Source: Pycnopodia helianthoides
Lineage: Eukaryota; Echinodermata; Asteroidea; Forcipulatida; Asteriidae
Assembly: GCA_032158295.1 (NCBI GenBank)
Contig: CM063248.1
Coordinates: forward strand, 15,300,787 to 15,364,786
DNA: 64,000 bases
Direction of reading: 5' to 3'
Below the pieces are notes generated by a model that saw only the letters and a program-made list of their open reading frames with translations, did not search any database and had not been told where the DNA came from. This document shows, piece after piece, positions 1 through 13,800 of this stretch. The first letter of the stretch is position 1. Every line of letters starts with the position of its first letter. Made by a program: the position numbers and the translations under genes.

Positions 1-180
1 AAAAAAATCTGCGTCATCAAACAGCATTTCTTATCAGTGTTTGAGAGTAATTCAAAGTCCACATCAATAAAAACAAATCTGTGCTATAAACATACTTTCT
101 CCCTGTGTTTTTGAGCGACCAAAAGTTTTCAGCAATAAAATAACTATGTGCTGTCAAACAGACTTTTTCATGTGTTTTTT

Positions 181-497
181 ACAGTGATTGTTAGCAGGTT
201 CGGGATTTTCAAATAGGACAGTTGCAGGCAGCTTGAGGACTTATGTTTTAGTTTTTTAAAAACACGACAACATACCTTGGTAAGTCAGTTTTTTTTCTTT
301 AGATGCTCTATCATCAAGAAGGTAAAATTGATGTCAGGTTGATTAAGTTCTTGCAGTGTCAACTGGTTCATCAGGTAGTTATAGGTTCATGATTAAACTA
401 TCTGCATGAAGATTAAAACAACATTTACAATTTCATTTTGTGATTTTGTTCTATCGTACAATTCTAGTACAACAACTGTATATGTAGAAGCTGCGCC
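181..497 (+). repeat. 320-bp non-monomer module, first of 25 copies
   Basis: This module runs from ACAGTGATTGTTAGCAGGTT through TTGCAGGCAGCTTGAGGAC, GTGTCAACTGGTTCATCAGG and GTTCATGATTAAACTATCTG to TATATGTAGAAGCTGCGCC. The GTGATTG start recurs at 184, 1178, 1721, 2642, 3438, 4357, 5275, 6036, 6774, 7661, 8581, 11607, 12527, 13458, 14991, 16642, 17562, 18493, 20025, 20937, 21868, 23401, 25519, 27110 and 29233. Several intervals are 918-931 bp. Some copies are shortened (for example the one starting at 1178 reaches only to the GCATGAAGATTAA part). It is not built from the 67-bp monomer. Confidence 0.9.
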
Positions 498-3400
498 ATC
501 ATCAAATTTTCCCCAGGGTTGTAGTAATAAATAAGACAAAACCACGCCAGTACACAGACTTTCCCCAGTATTTGGAAGGAAGCAGAGTCTACATCAAAAA
601 GTTAAAGTCTGTGCCGTCACACAGACTTTCCCCAGTATTTCGAGTGATCCAGAGTTTGCATCAATAAGTTAAAATCTGTGCCGTCACAAAGAATTTCCCC
701 AGTGTTTGGAGTGAAGCACAGTTTACATCATTAAGTAAAAATCTTTGCTGACACAGACTTTCCCAAGTGTTTGGAGTGAAGCAGAGTCTACATCATTAAG
801 AAAATCTGTGCCGTCACAAAGACTTTCCCAAGTGTTTAGAGTGAAGCAGAGTCTACATCAATAAGTCCAAATCTTCACCAACACACATACTTTCTCATTT
901 GGTTAGAGTGATGCAAGGTTTCAGCAATAAGAAAATCTGTGCCAACACACACACTTTCTCCTGTCTTTGGAGTGGGCAGAGTTTACATAAATAAGAAAAA
1001 TTTGCGTCATCAAACAGCCTCTTTTACCAGTGTTTGGAAGTAATGCAAAGTCTACACCAGTAAAAACAATTCTGTGTTATAAACATACTTTCTCCCTGTG
1101 TTTTTGAGATACCAAGAGTTTTCAGCAATAAGAAAAGTATGAACTGTCAAACAGACTTTTTCATGTGTTTTTTGACAGTGATTGTTAGCAGGTTCGGGAT
1201 TTACGAACGGGCAGTTGCAGGCAGCTTCAGGACTTATGTTTTAGTTTTTAAAAAACACGACAACATACTTGGTAAGTCAGGTTTTTTTCTTTAGATTCTC
1301 TATCACCAAGGAGGTACAAATGGTGTCAGGTTGATTAAGTTCATGCAGTGTCAACTGGTTCATCAGGTAGTTACAGGTTCATGATTAAACTATCTGCATG
1401 AAGATTAATAAGAAAATCTGTGCAGTCATACACACTTTCCCCGATGTTCAGAGTGACGCAGAGTTTCATCAATAAGAAAATCTCTGCCAACACACACACT
1501 TTCTCCTATCTTTGGAGTTACGCAGAGTTTACATCAATAAGAAAAATCTGCGCATTCAAACAGACTTTCTCCAGTGTTTGGGAGTAATGCAAAGTCTACA
1601 TCAATAAGAAAAAATCTGTGCTATAAACAGACTTTCTCTGTGTGTTTTTGAGTGACCAAGAGTTTTCAGCATTAAGAAAAGTATGTGCCATCAAATATAC
1701 TTTTTCATGTATTTTTGACAGTGATTGTTAGCAGGTTCGGGATTTTCAAATGGGACAGTTGCAGGCAGCTTGAGGACTTATGTTTTAGTTTTTAAAAAAC
1801 ACGAAAACATACCTTGGTAAGTCAGGTTCTTTTCTTTAGATTCTCTATCATCAAGGAGGTACAAATGATGTCAGGTTGATTAAGTTCATGCAGTGTCAAC
1901 TGGTTCATCAGGTAGTTACAGGTTCATGATTAAACTATCTGCATGAAGATTAAAACAACATTTACAATTTAGTTTGGTGATTTTGTTCTATCGTACAATC
2001 ACGGTACAACAACTTTATATGTAGAAGCTGCGCCGTCATCAAACTGTCCCAAGTGTTTCAAGTGATCAATAAGAAAAACTCTGTGCCATCACACATACTT
2101 TCCCCAGTGTTTGAAGGGAAGCAAAGTTTAAATCAATAAGAAAATCTGCGCCATGACACATTCTCTCCACTGTTTGGGGTGACACAGGGTTTCATCAAAA
2201 AGAAACTCTGTGCCATCACAGACACTTTCTCCTGTCTTTGGAGTTACGCAGAGTTTACATCAATAAGAAAAATCTGCGCAAACATACCTTCTTTCCCCAG
2301 TGTTTGGAGTGATGCTAGGTTCACATCAATAAGAAAATCTGTGCAGTCATACACACTTTCCCCGATGTTCAGAGTGACGCAGAGTTTCATCAATAAGAAA
2401 ATCTGTGCCAACACACACACTTTCTCCTGTCTTTGGAGTTACGCAGAGTTTACATCAATAAGAAAAATCTGCGCATTCAAACAGACTTTCTCCAGTGTTT
2501 GGGAGTAATGCAAAGTCTACATCAATAAGAAAAAATCTGTGCTATAAACAGACTTTCTCTGTGTGTTTTTTGAGTGACCAAGAGTTTTCAGCAATGAGAA
2601 AAGTATGTGTCGTCCAACATACTTATCATGTGTTTTTTACAGTGATTGTTAGCAGGTTCGGGATTTTCAAATCGGTCAGTTGCAGGCAGCTTGAGGACTT
2701 ATGTTTTAGTTTTTAAAAAACACGACAACATACCTTGGTAAGTCAGGTTCTTTTCTTTAGATGCTCTATCATCAAGAAGGTAAAATTGATGTCAGGTTGA
2801 TTAAGGGCTTGCAGTGTCAACTGGTTCATCAGGTAGTTATAGGTTCATGATTAAACTATCTGCATGAAGATTAAAACAACATTTACAGTTTCATTTTGTG
2901 ATTTTGTTCTATCGTACAATCCTGGTACAACAACTGTATATGTAGAAGCTGCGCCATCATCAAATTTTCCCCAGGGTTGTAGTAATAAATAAGACAAAAC
3001 CACGCCAGTACACAGACTTTCCCCAGTATTTGGAAGGAAGCAAAGTCTACATCATTAAGCAAATCTGTGCCGTCACAAAGACTTTCCCAAGTGTTTGGAG
3101 TGAAGCAGAGTTTATATCAATAAGTCAAAATCTTCACCAACACACATACTTTCTCATTTGTTTGGAGTGACGCAAGGTTTCAGCAATAAGAAAATATCTG
3201 CCAACACACACACTTTCTCCTGTCTTTGGAGGGACGCAGAGATTACATCAATAAAAAAAATCTGCGTCATCAAACAGCCTTTTTTACCAGTGTTTGGGAG
3301 TAATTCAAAGTCTACATCAATAAAATCAAATCTGTGCTATAAACATACTTTCTCCCTGTGTTTTTGAGAGACCAAGAGTTTTCAGCAATAAAATAACTAT

Positions 3401-6329
3401 GTGCTGTCAAACAGACTTTTTCATGTGTTTTTTGACAGTGATTGTTAGCAGGTTCGGGATTTACGAACGGGCAGTTGCAGGCAGCTTAGACTTATGTTTT
3501 AGTTTTTAAAAAAGACGACATCATACCTTGGTAAGTCAGGTTTTTTTCTTTAGATTCTCTATCACCAAGGAGGTACAAATGGTGTCAGGTTGATTAAGTT
3601 CATGCAGTGTCAACTGGTTCATCAGGTAATTACAGGTTCATGATTAAACTATCTGCATGAAGATTAAAACAACATTTACAATTTAATTTATTGATTTTGT
3701 TTTATTTTACAATCATGATACAACAACTATATATGTAGAAGCTGCGCTGTCATCAAACTGTCCCAAGTGTTTCAAGTGATCAATAAGAAAAACTCTGTGC
3801 CATCACACATACTTTCTCCCCAGTGTTTGAAGGGAAGCAAAGTTTAAATCAATAAGAAAATCTTCGCCATCACATGTTCTCTCCACTGTTTGGGGTGACA
3901 CAGAGTTTCATCAATAAGAAAATCTGTGCCAACACACACACTTTCTCCTGTTTTTGGAGTTACGCAGAGTTTACATCAATAAGAAAAATCTGCACAAACA
4001 TACCTTCTTTCCCCAGTGTTTGGAGTGATGCTAGGTTCACATCAATAAGAAAATCTGTGCAGTCATACACACTTTCCCCGATGTTCAGAGTGACGCAGAG
4101 TTTCATCAATAAGAAAATCTCTGCCAACACACACACTTTCTCCTGTCTTTGGAGTTACGCAGAGTTTACATCAATAAGAAAAATCTGCGCATTCAAACAG
4201 ACTTTCTCCAGTGTTTGGGAGTAATGCAAAGTCTACATCAATAAGAAAAAATCTGTGCTATAAACAGACTTTCTCTGTGTGTTTTTGAGTGACCAAGAGT
4301 TTTCAGCAATAAGAAAAGTATGTGTCGTCAAACATACTTATCATGTGTTTTTTACAGTGATTGTTAGCAGGTTCGCGATTTTCAAATCGGTCAGTTGCAG
4401 GCAGCTTGAGGACTTATGTTTTAGTTTTTAAAAAACACGACAAAATACCTTGGTAAGTCAGGTTCTTTTCTTTAGATGCTCTATCATCAAGAAGGTAAAA
4501 TTGATGTCAGGTTGATTAAGGGGGTAGCAGTGTCAACTGGTTCATCAGGTAGTTACAGGTTCATGATTAAACTATATGCATGAAGATTAAAACAACATTT
4601 ACAATTTAGTTTGGTGATTTTGTTTTATTTTACAATCATGATACAACAACTTTATATGTAGAAGCTGCGCCGTCATCAAACTGTCCCAAGTGTTTCAAGT
4701 GATCAATAAGAAAAACTCTGTGCCATCACACATACTTTCCCCAGTGTTTGAAGGGAAGCAAAGTTTAAATCAATAAGAAAATCTTCGCCATCACATGTTC
4801 TCTCCACTGTTTGGGGTGACACAGAATTTCATCAATAAGAAACTCTGTGCCATCACACACTTTCCCACTGTTTGGAGTGACAAAGAGTCTACATCAATAA
4901 CAAAAATCTGCGCAAACATACCTTCTTTCCCCAGTGTTTGGAGAGATGCTAGGTTCACATCAATAAGAAAATCTGTGCAGTCATACACACTTTCCCCGAT
5001 GTTCAGAGTGACGCAGAGTTTCATCAATAAGAAAATCTGTGCCAACACACACACTTTCTCCTGTCTTTGGAGTTACGCAGAGTTTACATCAATAAGAAAA
5101 ATCTGCGCATTCAAACAGACTTTCTCCAGTGTTTGGGAGTAATGCAAAGTCTACATCAATAAGAAAAAATCTGTGCTATAAACAGACTTTCTCTGTGTGT
5201 TTTTGAGTGACCAAGAGTTTTCAGCAATAAGAAAAGTATGTGTCGTCAAACATACTTATCATGTGTTTTTTACAGTGATTGTTAGCAGGTTCGCGATTTT
5301 CAAATCGGTCAGTTGCAGGCAGCTTGAGGACTTATGTTTTAGTTTTTAAAAAACACGACAACATACCTTGGTAAGTCAGGTTCTTTCCTTTAGATGCTCT
5401 ATCATCAAGAAGGTAAAATTGATGTCAGGTTGATTAGAGTTCTTGCAGTGTCAACTGGTTCATCAGGTAGTTATAGGTTCATGATTAAACTATCTGCATA
5501 AAGATTAAAACAACATTTACAATTTCATTTTGTGATTTTGTTCTATCGTACAATTCTGGTACAACCACTGTATATGTAGAAGCTGCGCCATCATCAAATT
5601 TTCCCCAGGTTGTAGTAATAAATAAGACAAAACCACGCCAGTACACAGACTTTCCCCAGTATTTGGAAGGAAGCAGAGTTTACAATCAAAAAGTTAAAGT
5701 CTGTGCCGTCACACAGACTTTCCCCAGTATTTCGAGTGATCCAGAGTTTGCATCAATAAGTTAAAATCTGTGCCGTCACACAGAGTTTCCCCAGTGTTTG
5801 GAGTGAAGCACAGTTTACGTCATTAAGTAAAAATCTGTGCCGTCACACAGACTTTCCCAAGTGTTTAGAGTGAAGCAGAGTATACATCATTAAGAAAATC
5901 TGTGCCGTCACACAGACTTTCCCAAGTGTTTAGAGTGCTAATAAACATACTTTCTCCCTGTGTTTTTGAGTGACCAAGAGTTTTCAGCAATAAGAAAAGT
6001 ATGTGCCATCAAAATACTTTCATGTGTTTTTGACAGTGATTGTTATCAGGTTCGAGATTTTCAAATGGACAGTTGCAGGCAGCTTGAGGACTTATGTTTT
6101 AGTTTTAAAAAAACGACAACATACCTTGGTAAGTCAGGTTCTTTCCTTTAGATTCTCTATCATCAAGAAAGGTACAAATGATGTCAGGTTGATTAAGTTC
6201 TTGCAGTGTCAACTGGTTCATCAGGTAGTTAAGGTTCATGATTAAACTATCTGCATGAAGATTAAAACAACATTTACAATTTAGTTTGGTGATTTTGTTC
6301 TATCGTACAATCACGGTACAACACACTGT

Positions 6330-7085
6330 ATATGTAGAAAGTCTGTTAAGTCTGTCGCCGTCACACAGATTTTTCCCCAGTATTTGAGTGACCAGTTCAT
6401 CAATAAGTACAAAATCTGTGCCGTCACACAGAGTTTCCCCAGTGTTTGGAGTGAAGCACAGTTTATCATAAAAAAAATCTGTGCCGTCACACAGACTTTC
6501 CCAGTTTTGAGTGAACCCAGAGTCATAATCATTAAGAAAATCTGTGCCGTCACACAGACTTTCCCAAGTGTTTGGAGTGAAGCAGAGTCTACATCAATAA
6601 GTCAAAATCTTGCCCACACACATACTTTCTCATTTGTTTTAGAGTGAGAAAGGTTTCAGCATAAGAAAATTTTCTGCCAACACACAACACTTTCTCCTGT
6701 CTTTGGAGTGACCAGAGTTTACATCTATAAGAAAATATTGCACATTCAAAACATTTTCATGTGTTTTTTGACAGTGATTGTTATCAGGTTCGAGATTTTC
6801 AAATAGGACAGTTGCAGGCAGCTGAGACTTTATTGTTTTAGATTTTAAAAAAAATTTACCAAACATACCTTGGAAGTCAGGTTCTTTTCTTTAGATTCTC
6901 TAACATCAAGGAGTACAAATGATGTTCAGGTGAATAAGTTCTTGCATGTCAACTGGGTTCACTCAGTATTTACAGGTTCATGATTAAATCTATCTCAATG
7001 AAGATTTAAACAACATTTACAATTTAGTTTGGTGATTTTGTTCTATCATACAATCGCGTACACAACTTTATATGTAGAAAGTCTG
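6330..7085 (+). repeat. indel-rich copy of the higher-order unit
   Basis: The block 6330-7085 parallels 7068-7900 but carries many single-base losses and gains (for example CAACACACTGTATATG, ATCAAGGAGTACAAAT, TTGCATGTCAACTGGGTTC). Neighbouring copies are clean. This is either a decayed unit or unpolished sequence. Confidence 0.7.
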
Positions 7086-9158
7086 TTAAAAGTCTGTGCC
7101 GTCACACAGACTTTCCCCAGTATTTCGAGTGATCCAGAGTTTGCATCAATAAGTTAAAATCTGTGCCGTCACACAGAGTTTCCCCAGTGTTTGGAGTGAA
7201 GCACAGTTTACGTCATTAAGTAAAAATCTGTGCCGTCACACAGACTTTCCCAAGTGTTTAGAGTGAAGCAGAGTATACATCATTAAGAAAATCTGTGCCG
7301 TCACACAGACTTTCCCAGTGTTTGGAGTGAAGCAGAGTCTACATCAATAAGTCCAAATCTTCACCAACACACATACTTTCTCATTTGTTTAGAGTGATGC
7401 AAGGTTTCAGCAATAAGAAAATCTCTGCCAACACACACACTTTCTCCTGTCTTTGGAGTTACGCAGAGTTTACATCTATAAGAAAAATCTGCACATTCAA
7501 ACAGACTTTCTCCGTGTTTGGGAGTAATGCAAAGTCTACATCAATAAGAAAAAATCTGTGCTATAAACATACTTTCTCCCTGTGTTTTTGAGTGACCAAG
7601 AGTTTTCAGCAATAAGAAAAGTATGTGCCATCAAATATACTTTTTCATGTGTTTTTGACAGTGATTGTTATCAGGTTCGAGATTTTCAAATAGGACAGTT
7701 GCAGGCAGCTTGAGGACTTATGTTTTAGTTTTAAAAAAACATGACAACATACCTTGGTAAGTCAGGTTCTTTTCTTTAGATTCTCTATCATCAAGGAGGT
7801 ACAAATGATGTCAGGTTGATTAAGTTCTTGCAGTGTCAACTGGTTCATCAGGTAGTTACAGGTTCATGATTAAACTATCTGCATGAAGATTAAAACAACA
7901 TTTACAATTTAGTTTGGTGATTTTGTTCTATCATACAATCACGGTACAACAACTTTATATGTAGAAGCTGCGCCGTCATCAAACTGTCCCAAGTGTTTCA
8001 AGTGATCAATAAGAAAAACTCTGTGCCATCACACATACTTTCCCCAGTGTTTGAAGGGAAGCAAAGTTTAAATCAATAAGAAAATCTGCGCCATCACACA
8101 TTCTCTCCACTGTTTGGGGTGACACAGAGTTTCATCAATAAGAAACTCTGTGCCATCACACACTTTCCCCACTGTTTGGAGTGACAAAGAGTCTACATCA
8201 ATAACAACAAATCTGCGCAAACATACCTTCTTTCCCCAGTGTTTGGAGTGATGCTAGGTTCACATCAATAAGAAAGTCTGTGCGGTCATACACACTTTCC
8301 CCGATGTTTAGAGTGATGCCGAGTTTCAACAATAAGAAAATCTGTGCCAACACACACACTTTCTCCTGTCTTTTGAGTTACGCAGAGTTTACATCAATAA
8401 GAAAAATCTGCGCATTCAAACAGACTTTCTCCAGTGTTTGGGAGTAATGCAAAGTCTACATCAATAAGAAAAAATCTGTGCTATAAACAGACTTTCTCTG
8501 TGTGTTTTTGAGTGACCAAGAGTTTTCAGCAATAAGAAAAGTATGTGCCATCAAATATACTTTTTCATGTATTTTTGACAGTGATTGTTAGCAGGTTCGG
8601 GATTTTCAAATGGGACAGTTGCAGGCAGCTTGAGGACTTATGTTTTAGTTTTTAAAAAACACGACAACATACCTTCGTAAGTCAGGGTTTTTTCTTTAGA
8701 TGCTCTATCATCAAGGAGGTACAAATGATGTCAGGTTGATTAAGTTCTTGCAGTGTCAACTGGTTCATCAGGTAGTTACAGGTTCATGATTAAACTATCT
8801 GCATGAAGATTAAAACAACATTTACAATTTAGTTTGGTGATTTTGTTCTATCGTACAATCACGGTACAACAACTGTATATGTAGAAGCTGCGCCATCATC
8901 AAATTTTCCCCAGAGTTGTAGTAATAAATAAGAAAAAACCTGCACCATCACACAGACTTTCCCCAGTATTTGGAGGGGAAGCAGAGTTTACATCAATAAG
9001 TTACAATCTGTGCAGTCACACAGACTTTCCCCAGTGTTTGGAGTGAAGCAAAGTTTACAACAAAAAGTTAAAAAGTGTGCCGTCACACAGACTTCCCCCA
9101 GTGTTTGGAGTGAAGCAAAGTTTACATCAAAAAGTTAAAAAGTGTGCCGTCACACAGA

Positions 9159-10298
9159 TATATTGAGCTTTTTCGGGACAAAATCATGACGTCACCATCT
9201 CGCAAAAAGCTCTTAGTTGCCAGGGTTTTTGGAATTGGCCTGTTTCCCACACGAAAAGTGTCTTCGGGGATATCTAATCTATCGTTTTGCACCGTCAATT
9301 CAACTTCTTTTTTTTTGACCCGCCATTAAAAAAGTTATAAGGTAGTACCCTTATTAATATTCACAAAAATCGAACCATGCCAAAATGCCCCATTTCTGCG
9401 ATCACTTTTTGCGGGCACCTCCCCCGATGCTGCCCATATAATTTTCAAGTCCGCAACTCTTTTATCCTAGGATATATTGAGCTTTTTCGGGACAAAATCA
9501 TGACGTCACCATCTCGCAAAAAGCTCCTAGTTGCCAGGGTTTTTGGAATTGGCCTATTTCCCACACGAAAAGTGTCTTCGGGGATATCTAATCTATCGTT
9601 TTGCACCGTCAATTCAACTTTTTTTTTTGACCCGCCATTAAAAAAGTTATAAGGTAGTACCCTTATTAATATTCACAAAAATCGAACCATGCCAAAATGC
9701 CCCATTTCTGCGATCACTTTTTGCGGGCACCTCCCCCGATGCTGCCCATATAATTTTCAAGTCCGCAACTCTTTTATCCTAGGATATATTGAGCTTTTTC
9801 GGGACAAAATCATGACGTCACCATCTCGCAAAAAGCTCTTAGTTGCCAGGGTTTTTGGAATTGGCCTATTTCCCACACGAAAAGTGTCTTCGGGGATATC
9901 TAATCTATCGTTTTGCACCGTCAATTCAACTTTTTTTTTTTGACCCGCCATTAAAAAAGTTATAAGGTAGTACCCTTATTAATATTCACAAAAATCGAAC
10001 CATGCCAAAATGCCCCATTTCTGCGATCACTTTTTGCGGGCACCTCCCCCGATGCTGCCCATATAATTTTCATGTCCGCAACTCTTTTATCCTAGGATAT
10101 ATTGAGCTTTTTCGGGACAAAATCATGAAGTCACCATCTCGCAAAAAGCTCCTAATTGCCAGGGTTTTTGGAATTGGCCTATTTCCCACACGAAAAGTGT
10201 CTTCGGGGATATCTAATCTATCGTTTTGCACCGTCAATTCAACTTTTTTTTTTTCACCCGCCATTAAAAAAGTTATAAGGTAGTACCCTTATTAATAT
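9159..10298 (+). repeat. 313-bp tandem repeat inserted in the satellite
   Basis: About 3.6 head-to-tail copies of a 312-313-bp unit unrelated to the satellite. Each full unit contains GAGCTTTTTCGGGACAAAAT, ATGACGTCACC (a full CRE palindrome, at 9187, 9501 and 9813, mutated in the fourth copy), TTCACAAAAATCGAACCATG and TATCCTAGGATA (a perfect 12-bp palindrome, first at 9463). Differences between copies are mainly T-run lengths and a few substitutions. It starts mid-unit just after the palindrome. Both strands show 64-93-residue open frames shared by copies, but they track the DNA repeat and I do not call them genes. Confidence 0.93.
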
Positions 10299-10850
10299 CA
10301 AAAAGTTAAAAAGTGTGCCGTCACACAGACTTCCCCCAGTGTTTGGAGTGAAGCAAAGTTTACATCAAAAAGTTAAAAAGTGTGCCGTCACACAGACTTC
10401 CCCCAGTGTTTGGAGTGAAGCAAAGTTTACAACAAAAAGTTAAAAAGTGTGCCGTCACACAGACTTCCCCCAGTGTTTGGAGTGAAGCAAAGTTTACAAC
10501 AAAAAGTTAAAAAGTGTGCCGTCACACAGACTTCCCCCAGTGTTTGGAGTGAAGCAAAGTTTACAACAAAAAGTTAAAAAGTGTGCCGTCACACAGACTT
10601 CCCCCAGTGTTTGGAGTGAAGCAAAGTTTACAACAAAAAGTTAAAAAGTGTGCCGTCACACAGACTTCCCCCAGTGTTTGGAGTGAAGCAAAGTTTACAT
10701 CAAAAAGTTAAAAAGTGTGCCGTCACACAGACTTCCCCCAGTGTTTGGAGTGAAGCAAAGTTTACATCAAAAAGTTAAAAAGTGTGCCGTCACACAGACT
10801 TCCCCCAGTGTTTGGAGTGAAGCAAAGTTTACATCAAAAAGTTAAAATCT
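10299..10850 (+). repeat. homogeneous 67-bp monomer run
   Basis: About eight near-identical monomers of the variant AAAGTGTGCCGTCACACAGA with CTTCCCCCAGTGTTTGGAGT. The same variant lies just left of the 313-bp array (9060-9158), so the insertion interrupted a homogenised run. Confidence 0.9.
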
Positions 10851-13800
10851 GTGCCGTCACAGAGACTTTCCCCGGTGTTTGGAGTGAAGCAGAGTCTACA
10901 TCATTAAGAAAATCTGTGCTGTTTCACAGACTTTCCCAAGTGTTTGAAGTAAAGCAGAGTCTACATCAATAAGTCAAAATCTTCACCAACACACATACTT
11001 TCTAATTTGTTTGGAGTGACGCAAGGTTTCAGCAATAAGAAAATCTCTGCCAACACAAGCACTTTCTCTTGTCTTTTGAGTGACGCAGAGTTTACATCAA
11101 TAAGAAAAATCTGCGTCATCAAACAGCCTTTTTTACCTGTGTTTGGGAGTAATGCAAAGTCTACATCAATAAGAAAATCTGTGCCATCACACACTTTCCC
11201 CACTGTTTGGAGTGACAAAGAGTCTACATCGATAACAAAAAACCTGCGCAAACATACCTTCTTTCCCCAGTGTTTGATGGGAAGCAAAATTTATATCATT
11301 AAGAAAATCTGCGCCATCACACATTCTCTCCACTGTTTGGGGGGACACAGAGTTTCATCAATAAGAAAATCTGTGCCAACACACACTTTCTCCTGTCTTT
11401 GGAGTGACGCAGAGTTTACATCAATAAGAAAAATCTGAGCATTCAAACAGACTTTCTCCATTGTTTGGGAGTAATGCAAAGTCTACATCAATAAGAAAAA
11501 ATCTGTGCTATAAACAGACTTTCTCTGTGTGTTTTTGAGTGACCAAGAGTTTTCAGCAATAAGAAAAGTATGTGTCGTCAAACATACTTATCATGTGTTT
11601 TTTACAGTGATTGTTAGCAGGTTCGGGATTTTCAAATCGGTCAGTTGCAGGCAGCTTGAGGACTTATGTTTTAGTTTCTAAAAAACACGACAACATACCT
11701 TGGTAAGTCAGGTTTTTTTTCTTTAGATGCTCTATCATCAAGGAGGTAAAATGATGTCAGGTTGATTAAGTTCTTGCAGTGTCAACTGGTTCATCAGGTA
11801 GTTACAGGTTCATGATTAAACTTTCTGCATGAAGATTAAAACAACATTTACAATTTAATTTATTGATTTTGTTTTATTTTACAATCATGATACAACAACT
11901 TTATATGTAGAAGCTGCGCCGTCATCAAACTGTCCCAAGTGTTTCAAGTGATCAATAAGAAAAACTCTGTGCCATCACACATACTTTCCCCAGTGTTTGA
12001 AAGGAAGCAAAGTTTAAATCAATAAGAAAATCTGTGCCATGACACATTCTCTCCACTGTTTGGGGTGACACAGGGTTTCATCAAAAAGAAACTCTGTGCC
12101 ATCACACACTTTCCCCACTGTTTGGAGTGACAAAGAGTCTACATCAATAACAAAAAATCTGCGCAAACATACCTTCTTTCCCCAGTGTTTGGAGTGATGC
12201 TAGGTTCACATCAATAAGAAAATCTGTGCAGTCATACACACTTTCCCCGATGTTTAGAGTGACGCACAGTTTCATCAATAAGAAAATCTGTGCCAACACA
12301 CACACTTTCTCCTGTCTTTGGAGTTACGCAGAGTTTACATCAATAAGAAAAATCTGCGCATTCAAACAGACTTTCTCCAGTGTTTGGGAGTAATGCAAAG
12401 TCTACATCAATAAGAAAAAATCTGTGCTATAAACAGACTTTCTCTGTGTGTTTTTGAGTGACCAAGAGTTTTCAGCAATAAGAAAAGTATGTGCCATCAA
12501 ATATACTTTTTCATGTGTTTTTGACAGTGATTTTTAGCAGGTTCGAGATTTTCAAATGGGACAGTTGCAGGCAGCTTCAGGACTTATGTTTTAGTTTTTA
12601 AAAAACACGACAACATACCTTGGTAAGTCAGGTTATTTTCTTTAGATTCTCTATCATCAAGGAGGTACAAATGGTGTCAGGTTGATTAAGTTCATGCAGT
12701 GTCAACTGGTTCATCAGGTAGTTACAGGTTCATGATTAAACTATCTGCATGAAGATTAAAACAACAATTACAATTTAGTTTGGTGATTTTGTTCTATCGT
12801 ACAATCAAGGTACAACAACTGTATATGTAGAAGCTGCGCCATCATCAAATTTTCCCCAGAGTTGTAGTAATAAATAAGAAAAAACCTGCACCATCACAAA
12901 GACTTTCCCCAGTATTTGGAGGGAAGCAGAGTTTACATCAATAAGTTAAAATCTGTGCAGTCACACAGACTTTCCCCAGTGTTTGGAGTGAAGCAAAGTT
13001 TACATCAAAAAGTTAAAAATCTGTGCCGTCACAAAGACTTTCCCCAGTGTTTGGAAGGAAGCAGAGTCTACATCATTAAGAAAATCTGTGCCGTCACAAA
13101 GACTTTCCCAAGTGTTTGGAGTGAAGCAGAGTTTATATCAATAAGTCAAAATCTTCACCAACACACATACTTTCTCATTTGTTTGGAGTGACGCAAGGTT
13201 TCAGCAATAAGAAAATCTGTGCCAACACACACACTTTCTCCTGTCTTTGGAGTTACGCAGAGTTTACATCAATAAAAAAAATCTGCGTCATCAAACAGCC
13301 TTTCTTACCAGTGTTTGAGAGTAATTCAAAGTCCACATCAATAAAAACAAATCTGTGCTATAAACATACTTTCTCCCTGTGTTTTTGAGAGACCAAAAGT
13401 TTTCAGCAATAAAATAACTATGTGCTGTCAAACAGACTTTTTCATGTGTTTTTTACAGTGATTGTTAGCAGGTTCGGGATTTTCAAATAGGACAGTTGCA
13501 GGCAGCTTGAGGACTTATGTTTTAGTTTTTAAAAAACACGACAACATACCTTGGTAAGTCAGGTTCTTTTATTTAGATGCTCTATCGTCAAGGAGGTACA
13601 AATGATGTCAGGTTCATTAAGTTCTTGCAGTGTCAACTGGTTCATCAGGTAGTTACAGGTTCATGATTAAACTATCTGCATGAAGATTAAAACAACATTT
13701 ACAATTTAGTTTGGTAATTTTGTTCTATCGTACAATCACGGTACAACAACTGTATATGTAGAAGCTGCGCCATCATCAAATTTTCCCCAGGGTTGTAGTA

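Noticed and set aside
1285..1300. Mini-intron in the satellite module (GTAAGT followed about 25 bp later by TTTAG)
   Set aside because: It is far too short for a spliceosomal intron, and there is no coding sequence on either side.
9377..10283. 84-93-residue frames starting MPKCPISAITFCGH in the 313-bp array
   Set aside because: They are shared only because the DNA unit is repeated. An opposite-strand frame is equally conserved, and end lengths vary with T-run length.
10299..10850. CRISPR-like regular repeat array
   Set aside because: The whole 67-bp unit repeats with no unique spacers, in a clearly eukaryotic sequence. It is satellite DNA.
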